NCBI GenBank assembly: GCA_030142905.1
Contig: JASJOG010000613.1
Location: forward strand, 24,767 to 88,766
Source of the DNA: Heliopora coerulea
Taxonomy: Eukaryota; Cnidaria; Anthozoa; Scleralcyonacea; Helioporidae
Reading direction: 5' to 3'
DNA length: 64,000 bases
The translations under genes and the position numbers were made by a program. Positions 45,350 through 54,134 of this stretch are shown in pieces (the stretch's first letter is position 1; each line of letters starts with the position of its first letter). Below the pieces are notes generated by a model that worked only from the letters and a program-made list of their open reading frames with translations, was not told where the DNA came from and did no database searches.

Positions 45350-45422
45350 TTGGAAACTACTGATGAAATACCCTAGATCCGCCCCTGCTAATTTTATGGT
45401 TCAGATTCTCCTTCTTTTGCAT

Positions 45423-45560
45423 CGATTTTATGTGTCAAGTTTTGAAGCGATGTCATCTGCAAAAGATGTGGTGTATACGGCAAGGGCGGCAAGGATTTAT
45501 TCTGGGGAATATTTTGCTCTTATAGCTACATAAAATGATGACACTACTAAAAACGTGTGA
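45423..45560 (+). repeat. Diverged direct repeat R, copy 1
   Basis: Starts CGATTTTATGTGTCAAG and contains GATGTGGTGTATACGGCAAG. It matches copies at 45969 and 46498. The hAT element appears to have inserted just left of it. Confidence 0.75.
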
Positions 45561-45968
45561 GATCAATCGAACAGGGCCATAGAAGCGGATTATACTCGGT
45601 AACAGTGTGGATGATTTATTTGGAGATATGTTATCATTTCCGTTGGGGTGCTTAGTTTGTTGGTCTCAGTTTTTAGTGACAACCGTTGAAGTGTCGGGGC
45701 ATTTTCGTCGTAGATTCTCGTTTAAATAACGAAATAACAGGGAAGGACTTAAACCTTGATTTTCTTATTGTTTATTTTTTGCCGTTCGCGCAGTAAAGGG
45801 TATCAAATATCTGTTTATTCACGAGAGGTGTTCGCATGAACGTCGCAACAACGGGACGTCGTAGCGTTATTTCTTTGCGTAAAATGCCACGATGTTAGTC
45901 TGCAATAAATCAATTATTGCAAATTCTTCTTTCTTCAGCAATTCCTACTCATGTATGACTAGGCTAGT
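45561..45968. other. Unassigned stretch with one copy of an 85-bp repeat
   Basis: The segment 45564-45646 (ATCGAACAGGGCCATA ... ATGTTATCATTTCCGT) recurs at 47248-47330. Nothing else was recognised. Confidence 0.6.
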
Positions 45969-46240
45969 CGATTTTATGTCAAGTTTTGAAGCGATGTCAT
46001 CTGCATAACATGTGGTGTATACGGCAAGGGCGGCAAGGGTCTACTGTGAGGAATATTTTGCTCCTATAGCTGCGTATAATGATTACACATCTAAAAACGT
46101 GTCAGCATGAGGAGAAACGATGAACGATGTTGAATACGTGAATACTGATTTAGAAAACCTGTGACTGAAAAATTTATTGTTAGTAAGCTCGAGAATAAGC
46201 TGAGACTTAATGAGCTAAATTTATGCTTATTGCTTCAGGG
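45969..46240 (+). repeat. Diverged direct repeat R, copy 2
   Basis: CGATTTTATGTCAAGTTTTG, then CATAACATGTGGTGTATACG, then AGGAGAAACGATGAACGATG, ending in TTATGCTTATTGCTTCAGGG. It lies 546 bp from copy 1. Confidence 0.8.
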
Positions 46241-46497
46241 CAACTAATAAAGAATGCACCACCTTTTTATCATGAAGAGTTTCATGTATGATGTATTGGG
46301 CTTCCTTATGAAACTTTTTATCCGAGAAAAATATAGAAGCAAATCTTTGTATTTAGCATTATTGAATGTCCTGGGCGGCGGGAAGGCAAAGCTGTGAAGG
46401 TGTTTTAATTTCTTGCGTCATCATAAAGCACTAATTGAATGCCCATACGTTTATGCACGTTTATTTAAGTTTATGTATGATTCTCCATCCTGCCGAT

Positions 46498-46742
46498 CGA
46501 TTTTATGTCAAGTTTAACCTGGTGTCATCTGCATAACATGTGGTGTGTACCGCAAGGGCGGCAAGGGCTATTCTGAGGAATTTATTTTGCTCCTAGCTAC
46601 ATTAATATGATGATACAACTAAAAATGAGTGAGCACGAGGAGAAACGATGAACGGTACCGAATGCATAAATATTGATGTGGAATACTTGTGACTGATTAA
46701 AAGATTTATAGTTATAAGTTTATGCTTATTGCTTCACGGTAA
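46498..46742 (+). repeat. Diverged direct repeat R, copy 3
   Basis: Same order of motifs as copy 2, 529 bp further on, with small deletions (TCAAGTTTAACCTGG). The right end again is TTATGCTTATTGCTTCACGG. Confidence 0.8.
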
Positions 46743-47204
46743 CATCAAAACTCTTTAAAATCATTCAGTTTATGGACATTTGCTTTTCGGCGTATACACA
46801 AACACGGGTGACAAAACAAAAAATCAAATTTTGAAATCTCGTCAAAAATGTTGCTCTTCGGCGTATACACAAACGTGTTTGTTATTCGATTTCTGCGCTT
46901 TCGCCTAAAGTCCTCCAAGCGGAAAACAGTTTCAAAGACATTTATAATTTTTGGCGTTCCGACACACCTATGATTCTGTCAACGATGTTATGTAACGGTC
47001 GAAACGAATAGTTTCATATGACATTGTATGACTGACTACAAAGATTTTGTTTTCTATCATTCCATGTATTAAAGTTATTGCACCCTAACAGTGTTACAGT
47101 GCTGACCTCCACATTTCAACTGCAGCAGTGGTTAATAATGGCAGACAAAACCTTATTGTGCAAAGGAAAGTTTTCAAAGGCAAAAAAGGAATCAAAGGAC
47201 GACC
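46743..47204. other. Unassigned stretch with a short direct repeat
   Basis: CTTTTCGGCGTATACACAAA (about 46784) and CTCTTCGGCGTATACACAAA (about 46854) are a pair of short direct repeats. No gene is recognised. Confidence 0.5.
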
Positions 47205-47806
47205 TTATCGTCGGCTATGAGCATAAACTGTCGACTGTGCATAAACAATCGAACAGGGCCATATAAGCGGACTTATACTCGGTAACAGTGCAGATGATTT
47301 ACTTGGAGATATGTTATCATTTCCGTCGTATATATAGTCTAAATATCTCTTAGAAACTTTGCAATATCCGTGGGATCTCTGAGTGTTGGATCGGGATGAC
47401 GTTTCTTTCATAGGAGGCGACAATGGCATCTTTATTTTGAAGAATTTTTGTGCTTGTGTTCTTCCTATCCCAAATTGCTTAGCTATTTTTGTATATCCGC
47501 AGTCTGGATTGTCCTTAGAAAAGTGGACCACTTCCAATCTTTGTTGAAGACTTAGGCATTTGCGTTTTTTCTGTAATTTCGATCCTATGGGTTTGACCTT
47601 TGGATTAGCTTGAGAACGACAAGCAATCTGGTTGGCTCTCGACTCTATTTCACCGCGTTTTAACTGCGCGATATCTTCTGCTTTGCTGCCAACAGCTTCT
47701 TTAATTCTTTTACAAGATGCACATATGGCAACTGTTAAACCAGCTCTCCAACCCGGTGAGTCATCAGGTACAGCAATCGAACAGTTAGTTGAACGATTAC
47801 ACGTCG
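47205..47806 (-). pseudogene. Zinc-module and helix-turn-helix ORF fragment (transposon-type)
   Basis: About 200 codons are open on the - strand. The upstream part has CNRSTNCS, GWRAGLTVAICASCK, a cysteine module also found at 50200-50400. It is followed by a basic KLQKKRKCLSLQQRLEVV and then KIAKQFGIGRTQAQ, which has the form of a CENP-B/pogo-type or psq-like helix-turn-helix. The remainder (to 47205) is unassigned. No ATG and no catalytic domain were found, so it is a fragment. The first half of the zinc module (CxxC...CxxC) seen in the other copy is missing. Confidence 0.5.
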
Positions 47807-48150
47807 GTATTTAGCAAACCAAGCATCGATATTTGGTTTCTCCTGAACAACTGACAAAATGCAATCCCAACCGGTGTGGACATTGTCAGAACAACATTTT
47901 ATAGCACATGGTCTCTTGCCAAACAATGACTGGAAATGAAACAGAATGCGAGCGAGTGAACAACGGAAGTGTTGTTCTGACGCCCACATTAGGATTCTGT
48001 CTAGGGGTGTCATGTTCGCAAGAACAAAGCAACTGGTGAGAAGACTGACAACTTAAATATGCCTTGTTCATAAACCTACTTGTGGTGGAGTTAGAAACAA
48101 GAGTGAAGTTAAACAAAACGACTGCGGAAATACTCCGAGTGAGTTAATTT
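47807..48150. other. Unassigned stretch between divergent ORFs
   Basis: Short antisense open frames (47735-48116) show no domain I recognise. The stretch separates the - strand HTH ORF from the + strand HIRAN-like ORF. Confidence 0.4.
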
Positions 48151-48153
48151 ATT

Positions 48154-48633
48154 AGGGGATATCATGCGTATATGAATGACTGGGAGCCAACAATCGGTGA
48201 CCTGTATTTACTTCAGCGTGAACCAAGCAGCAAAAATGACTCAAATGCCGTTGCAATCGTAAGAAGACAAGCGGAGCAAGATCAAGGAGCAAAAAGTAGA
48301 CGTGTAACCATTCAAAGAAATATAGAGGGCCACAAGTTTATCATTTTTATTAATGTCAAGTGTTACCCTCTTGAAATAAAGTCTCTCTCTCATCTCTCAG
48401 AGGAGCCAGACGACACCAATACTGCAAGGCTAAGCGATGGTATATCTCAAGCTGAAGTGCTTGGACATGTCCCAAAACTTAAGGTACTGTTGCTGACAAA
48501 ATTTCTCAAACGTCCAACAATTTCTGGGGAAGTAATCGTCAAAGGAAATCGTGTTAACAGAGGCGGCGGTTATGGTTTAGAAGTGCCCTGTGAGTACCAG
48601 TTTAATGGAGATACATTTTCGTGCAATTGGTGA
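48154..48633 (+). CDS. HIRAN-like domain ORF, probably of mobile-element origin
   Basis: About 155 codons, open from just upstream of the ATG at 48172. Motifs match the HIRAN fold: RGYHAYMNDWEPTIGD, then LLQREPSSKNDSNAVAIV (the E-P-x-N-x-x-D-x-x-A-V signature), VLGHVPK, and the end GGGYGLEVPCEYQF. HIRAN domains bind DNA ends in SNF2 helicases and phage proteins; free-standing relatives are common in invertebrate repeats. The stop after FSCNW may be premature because similar sequence (KEKFKVLE) continues in another frame. The product's role is unknown. Confidence 0.5.
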   Translation, partial: RGYHAYMNDWEPTIGDLYLLQREPSSKNDSNAVAIVRRQAEQDQGAKSRRVTIQRNIEGHKFIIFINVKCYPLEIKSLSHLSEEPDDTNTARLSDGISQAEVLGHVPKLKVLLLTKFLKRPTISGEVIVKGNRVNRGGGYGLEVPCEYQFNGDTFSCNW

Positions 48634-49232
48634 AAGAAAAAGTTGACAAAAGAAAAGTTCAAAGTACTTGAATAAAACGACTTTATAGGTTGACAATATT
48701 TATATCATCAAGTGGTGACGTGCTTGTTTTGATGTTTCGGGCAAACAAATTGGAGATCATCCATTATTAGTAACGGAAGTAATGAAGTGTTAAGACTGTT
48801 GAGCTGTTATGTTAATAAAGACTATGATAAACTGTCAAATTCAATTTTATCTTTAAACAAAGCATTTTTTGATGACCGCTTAATACAGGTTCAAAAGAAT
48901 GAAATATTTGCTTTGAGACAGCACCAAGGGTGACTGCGTCCGCCTAATAGAGGTGACCGTTTAATAAAGGTTACTTTAACAGTATTTAAGTTATGAAATT
49001 TTCAGGACTTTGCCAAGTGACCGCTTAATACCCTGCCGTTTAACACAGGTTCGACTGTATCTTTAATGGTGCACGGAATATTTAATTGAATATTCTGTAT
49101 TTTATGGGGAAATGTCTCGGCTAGAACATTACCTTCATTATGTCATCCCTTGTATCTTTTTAAAAGCCAAACAGATAGATTCTTAGGCAAATAACTATTT
49201 ACCATAATATCAGCATGTTACAAGGCTATATA
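48634..49232. repeat. Repeat tail with GACCGCTTAATA motifs
   Basis: GACCGCTTAATACAGGTT (48874), CCGCCTAATAGAGGTGACCG (48940), GACCGCTTAATACCC (49019) and GCCGTTTAACACAGGTTCGA (49038) recur within 200 bp and stop at GACTGTA (49060). This has the look of the terminal region of a Tc1/pogo-type element. The matching left end was not found. From 49061 to 49232 nothing is recognised. Confidence 0.55.
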
Positions 49233-49369
49233 GGCCTGGTTTAGACGTCGAAGTTCCGTCGAATTTAATTCGTCGCATTTTATGTGACGATAATGCGGCA
49301 GAAATAGCATGTTTGTTTTAGACGTCGAATTCAAACCAGACGAAGTTGTTTATACACTGACACGCAGCG

Positions 49370-50145
49370 ATGGCGCTTACAAAAGAGGTGATTTCTAAGG
49401 AAATTTTAAAAATAAGAAGGGAAAGACGGTTAAGGCGTCAGCAAATATTAAACTATATTATAAGCAGAAGAAGGTAGATAATGCCGTACTTGGCGCTGCT
49501 TCTAGTAACGACAAACCCTGAAACGCCACTGCGAATTCGCACTTACCGTCTTCTTACCAGGGCAACTTGGAGGGACTTTGTGTGGTCGACGTATAGAGAA
49601 AAGCGCTTCAGCAACACTTTTCGACTAAAGCGGAATGTCTTTATGGTAATTTTAGAAAAAATACAGCACGATTTGCAGAAGAGCCAATATCTCCAGCCTG
49701 CAGATTGGGAATTTGCTTTTACAGGCTTGCTCGAGGTGATTTATATACACTGTCAGAAATGTCAGGTTTTGGAATAGCTACGATTCAAGGCATAGTTATA
49801 GAGGTGTGCGAAGCTATCACTCGTAATATGAGGCAGGGCGCTGTCTCTATCCACTTTCCTTCTTCAGGAGAGCATATGAAAGAGAAAATAATAGATATGG
49901 AAGAAAGATGGCAGTTTCCTTGTTTTTGGTCAGCAGATGACGGCCGTCATATTTCTATAAAGTGTCTCAGTGGTGGTGCTGAAGCTGTCAAAGAGTACCA
50001 CAACTTTAAAAACTTTTATTCAGTCATTTTAATGGGCCTAGATGATGCAAAATATTGGTTTGTTTGGGCTAGTGTGGGTTTTCCTGGTAATTCCCATGAT
50101 TCAATTATTTTGCGGTCAACGCGGCTATGGAAGGATCTGGTAGGA
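49370..50145 (+). pseudogene. Harbinger transposase (HARBI1-like), truncated
   Basis: The likely start is ATG 49370 (MALTKEV, then a basic RRERRLRRQQ stretch), followed by an in-frame stop near 49475, the ORF 49481-49777 (FRLKRNVFMVILEKIQ), and a frameshift near 49715 into ORF 49705-50172. The latter has RLARGDLYTLSEMSGFG, VCEAIT, HFPSS, MEERWQFPCFWSADDGRHI with the first catalytic D, YHNFKNFYSVILMGL and GFPGNSHDSIIL with the second D. Similarity stops at LWKDLV (about 50145), before the catalytic E. It is thus a dead, 3'-deleted transposase. Confidence 0.85.
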
Positions 50146-50149
50146 TGTT

Positions 50150-50374
50150 CGACTTCTTGTCCATCTTCTTGACTTCCGTCGACTGTGTTCAAATATCCTG
50201 GTCGAATATCGCAATCTCTGCGATAGGCAACACTTTTACCCGCTCTCCAACCATCAACATTGTCGTTTAACTCTGGTACTGAGCATTCTTGACGATTACA
50301 TATGGCTTCGTTACACAGAGTACACTTGTATTTTGTAAATGAGCCACAGATAGCACATGGTGCCTCTTCGGCAG
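50150..50374 (-). pseudogene. Cysteine-rich zinc-module ORF inside the Harbinger element
   Basis: From an ATG at about 50374 the - strand reads MAAEEAPCAICGSFTKYKC, then TLCNEAICNRQECSVPELND and DGWRAGKSVAYRRDC. The cysteines form CxxC, CxxC and CNRxxxC groups, a likely zinc-binding module. The same CNR...CS...GWRAG...VA pattern occurs at 47780. After about 75 residues the frame runs into antisense transposase and loses meaning. It may be the 5' part of the element's second gene, since Harbinger elements usually have two ORFs, or captured sequence. Confidence 0.5.
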
Positions 50375-50808
50375 CCATATTGAAAATACGAGTCCACAAG
50401 GAGATCACGTTGCATTATGGGGTTGAAAAAACTGGTTTTCCTAATTTATGCATTCAATTCAACTACATTTCATGCGACGTCTAAATCTACGTCGCATATC
50501 CGTCGAATTATGGGACAGAACTCGTCGCATAATTCGATGGCGTCGCATTTAATACGACGCAGCAGGAAGCGTTGAATAAAATTCAGTTTATACGTCGCAT
50601 TTCCGTCGAATAAAATTGGTCGCATTAAATGCGACAAATTAAATTCGACGGAACTTCGACGTCTAAACCAGACTTTAAAGTTGCTACGACGATAACATTT
50701 TCTGTTAGACGTCGATGGGAGGGCTAAACTTAGGAACAAATTCATTTGAATAATTGTTTGTAAATGTTCACGTTACTGCATTACTAACTTAATTTGATTT
50801 GTTTTTAG

Positions 50809-50917
50809 TTTGCAGAATCACTTAATGCAATTTTAACAGAGAAACAGAAAAACAATACATTTCAAGATGTCAACAAAAAGAAACCACTGGCGCAAAATAA
50901 AGAATTTTTTCTTGCCT
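50809..50917 (+). CDS. MED12: MED12 exon 3
   Basis: This is a 109-bp open segment preceded by a pyrimidine-rich acceptor (TTTGTTTTTAG) and followed by a canonical GTAAGT donor at 50918. It enters in phase 0 and leaves in phase 1. The peptide aligns with human MED12 from residue I69 without gaps at the start: I-L-T-E-K, then N-T, D, K-K-P and N-K-E-F-F, against I-I-A-E-K, N-T, D, R-K-P and the following K-D-N-F-W. The exon start falls at the same residue and phase as human exon 3. The next exon was not found in the window. The right end of a Harbinger element lies only 135 bp upstream. Confidence 0.85.
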
Positions 50918-51499
50918 GTAAGTATAAAGAGTTCTACCAAATTTAGCTGCCTTCGTCTAATTTTTATTTTCGTAAACTACGTTCTTGTATATCCTGGCTT
51001 TGCAAGTACGAACGCACACGCACCTGCGGACACATTAATAACTAACCTTCCGATTATTCGAGTATAAGGAGTTTCACTAAGAGTAATACTGTTTCAAGTA
51101 TTCCGATAAAAAGTTAGACTTGATGAACATGATGTCTTTAATATAGAACGGGTAGTAGTGACTAATACCACTCTTCCATACTCTATGCTATGCTTTTCAT
51201 TAAATTAATATATTTACAACCTGAACTTTAATATAGGGATAAATGGACAATTCTGAAGTAACCCCCTTTCATTTGAAGACAGACTGTATGAATATAAATC
51301 ATTTTAGGCATCGCTGCGACTGTCGAGATTTCGCTGGGATTCAATTCTCTACACGTTCGAATGAATACTTTATTCTCAACGGACTGTACCTACAGATTTT
51401 ATGTAATCATATTACCTCTGTTCTAAGCACTGATCAACTGTTCTCTAGGATTTCCTGCAGTAGCAGCAGTTAGGGTTAGCCTACACAAAGAATTCTATC
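50918..51499. other. MED12 intron 3 start, nothing assigned
   Basis: Begins with a consensus GTAAGT donor. No element is recognised; the sequence may include the 3' flank or LTR of the BEL/Pao fragment, but no LTR end was found. Confidence 0.45.
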
Positions 51500-53010
51500 C
51501 ATTGTCTTCCTAAGTTTTGCCCTTTAAAAAGATGCACAACAGCATGTCAGACCTCCAGTGGGAGCAACTTCTAAATGGGCTTTCGAAGACAGGTTGATAA
51601 TCCTTTTGAATTACAAACGTGCACAAGTGTACGCATAATTTATCTGTCTCCTTCGACCACCAGACTCTCATCCGTCCCCAGTTTCTACTTCGCTTTCAGC
51701 AGTAACTTTTGTGGATGCACGGTAACTATGTCTCTCAGTTCAACGGCAAGTGCACTTGTCTTTCGAGTAGCAAGGTTATGGTGATCTTTCAAGTCTAACT
51801 AATATTTCTTCTGCCACATTCGCTGGAATTGGGTTAGAAGGGTTGACAAACGTCGTTCTCATCGACTTAGAAGATGGTTTTGTGGCTCTTCAAGCTCTTG
51901 TTCATCTGCTGGATCTGGTATTGGTAAGACTCTTGGAACTGCGAACAGATGTGACGTAGTAAGAGGTTCTACTTTTCCTGCGTCTGGATTGGTTAATAAA
52001 CAAGAGCTGAGAATCTCTACAGTCACTGTAAGAAGCTCGTCGCATGATAACTTTAACCTCACCAGAATTTTCTTGAGACATCTTTTTTTACATCTGATCA
52101 TTCTCTCGAAAATGATCTCCTCACTTGGGATATCTTTCCAAATCAAAGCTCCCCAATATTCTTTTCTTCGTTAGATAGCCTTGCACGTCTGGTAGGTCAA
52201 ATAATCTCACTAGTTGTTTAGAAGCCGCCTGGAAATCCTGGCATTGTCGCCAATAACCCTTGATGGGGAACCACGTCGGCTGGCGAATCTTCGCACGCGA
52301 CAAATAAATGCGCCAGCTGATACATCAGGCAGTACGTGCAAGTGAACAGCTCTTGGGCTAACGCAAGCAAACAATACCAGGTAGACTTTGGTGCTAGTGT
52401 CCTTGTTAGAATCTGATCGTACAGAAAATCGTCGGCAGAGTCCATACCAGTACTGGTGAATGCCGGATCGTCCGTAACCATAAGGGCCCATTTTCACTAT
52501 AGGATTGTCGTATGCGACTGTTCGTTTTGCTCAATACGATTAATTCACGCGAGTCTTGCGGCGTGTTGCTGCTTTCTTGAGCAAATCGAAAGCATGCATT
52601 GTTCCTCTGAGACAATATCAGACACATCAGAACGAGCAATCGTATATGGCAATCTTATAATAAGGGGAGGTATGGAGATGGCGGCGAATTGGAATACGAT
52701 TTTGCGTCGAATCGTCGACCTGTCGTACAGTACAAGTGAAGATGACTTTCATAACAACCTGTCTACCATTAATTTCCCCAAGTCATGATCTGAGTTCCGT
52801 CAACGTTTCTCATACGCCGTATGACCGACTTATTGATGGCAATCCTTAATACCTGACGATGTAAAATGATGTGACGTGTGATTAAGACTAGAAATCTAGA
52901 ATTAGCAGGAATCATTGCTCTCCCAATGTGCCCTCTAGATCTTATGATCTTTTCGTCGTCTCTTAAAGTCCTAACTGGGCTCGCCATTGGACAAACTTTG
53001 GACTAGATCG
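51500..53010 (-). pseudogene. BEL/Pao retrotransposon integrase region
   Basis: Read on the - strand with several frameshifts and stops: RAMIPANSRFLVLITRH and following zinc-binding-like segment (52990-52650), then LVLFACVSPRAVHLHVLPD (52400), FASRRGSP near the second catalytic D, FQAASKQLVRLFDLPDVQ (52230), IRCKKRCLKKIL and EPLTTSHLF with PDPADEQELEEP (52100-51870), then a tail with ELRDIVTVHP and LSTCLRKPI. The order integrase zinc finger, core, C-terminus matches BEL/Pao pol. The TRAVHLE-type motif and the PLTPSHLL-type motif are diagnostic. No reverse transcriptase was found. Confidence 0.8.
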
Positions 53011-54134
53011 GATTTCAGAAATGCATTCGGCCTTTTCTACACAACAGTCAGTGTTTTTTGATTTGGCCATTTCTTCCAATGCAGCAAATCACTCTGAACC
53101 ATTCCACCATCTCTCGTTTCTTACCATATAACAAGCGTGGCGGAGAAACGAGTTTTCGTATTTGCGAACCATAATTCTGCACAAAAGCCTCTACTGTTTG
53201 TCCCCTTGTCGTATCCATGAAGCGATATCAGCAAATCTAGCCAATAGCAGATTTCGTATATCTTGAGCACTTACTGTACAGTATCTTCAGTCGTCTTGAT
53301 CAGTCTCGATAGGATTCGTAGCAGACAATAGTTCTAATGTTAGTTCTAATGTTAGTTCTAATAGTTCTAATGGATTGGTCTGGCAATTGGAACTTCTCGT
53401 ATTTTCGAGTTGATCAACCTGATGTGTATTTCTCGGTCTGTTACTGATTGTCAAGTAGACTACAGTGGCATGAGCGGAATTGTTGGTGTTACGCTTGGGT
53501 TAAATCCACTTAGTACACGACATACACTCCAAAGACTTTATTTCTTTTACTGGAGTATAGACAGTTGTTTAAGAAGGAAAAAAAACCACAATCTCTTCTC
53601 GCTTAGGTTTGTGGGTCCACATGGCTTGTTGAGCCACAGGGTACCTTAACTATTTACACAGGTCACACTCTTTCCTACTCTAAAAATGTTCGTGAAACAT
53701 GCTCCTTAATAATAATAACATGTTTGGACGTTGGAGCTCCTACTCCTAAGTATAACTCGTTGACTTTTACACAAATGGGGTGATCAGACCCATTAATCTT
53801 TACATTTCCCTATTGCGACTAGTGGTGTCACTTCGAGTTAATTGTACTTATTGTGTTTCTAAACTTGCTTAACTGCGATTGTAGCGTTCCATTACGATGT
53901 CTAACCTTAAAACATACTTTCGATAAGTAACTTCAATAAACAGTTCCAGGTCATTGTATTCCTACAAGTCCGGGATTAGGCAACGTTGGTAACTGTATAA
54001 GGTAGGGTGAAACATTGGCCAAGGATATTCTGTTGGTTGGCAGAAGAACAGTTGTGGTAACCATACCGAAAACACGGGCGAATAGGGTACTGCACCAGTT
54101 ATTTGTCTAGGTTCCATGTTAGTGTTAACAGCTT
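53011..54134. other. Unassigned stretch between two retrotransposon fragments
   Basis: There is a short tandem repeat of TTAGTTCTAATG at about 53332-53372. The segment 53640-54130 is where a gypsy LTR would be expected, but no matching second LTR lies in the window. No gene is seen. Confidence 0.45.

Larger units (their letters stand above)
41030..45387 (+). mobile_element. hAT DNA transposon (4.36 kb)
   Basis: The element has ends CAGGGGCGGATCTAGGGTA (41030) and the inverse TACCCTAGATCCGCCCCTG (ending 45387), the classical hAT-type terminal inverted repeat. The short sequence CTAAT abuts both ends (41025-41029 and 45388-45392), a possible target duplication of 5 bp, short of the usual 8. 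Subterminal repeats of GGAAACTACTG cluster at the left end and recur once at the right. The transposase reads left to right with one frameshift. A TATA box and possible 3' UTR introns are present. Confidence 0.92.
49233..50673. mobile_element. Harbinger (PIF) DNA transposon, decayed
   Basis: Inverted ends of about 50 bp: CTGGTTTAGACGTCGAAG at the left and its mirror at the right. Both ends are packed with the octamers CGTCGAAT and CGTCGCAT. Inside are a broken transposase (+) and a cysteine-rich ORF (-). The 3-bp target duplication is not clear. The right end lies 135 bp from MED12 exon 3. Confidence 0.85.
3176..50808 (+). other. MED12 intron 2 (about 47.6 kb, filled with mobile elements)
   Basis: The intron runs from the donor GTAATG at 3176 to the acceptor GTTTTTAG ending at 50808. 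Nothing inside it reads as a host exon. It contains PLEs, SINE-like arrays, a five-copy composite tandem array, a complete-looking hAT element and a Harbinger element. Its size contrasts with the 84-bp intron 1. The donor is GTAATG rather than GTAAGT, so the site is of moderate strength. That one transcript spans the whole array is inferred from the matching exons on both sides. Confidence 0.82.

Noticed and set aside
51243..51784. Short + strand ORFs near the BEL/Pao fragment
   Set aside because: No motifs, and partly antisense to the integrase C-terminal remnant.
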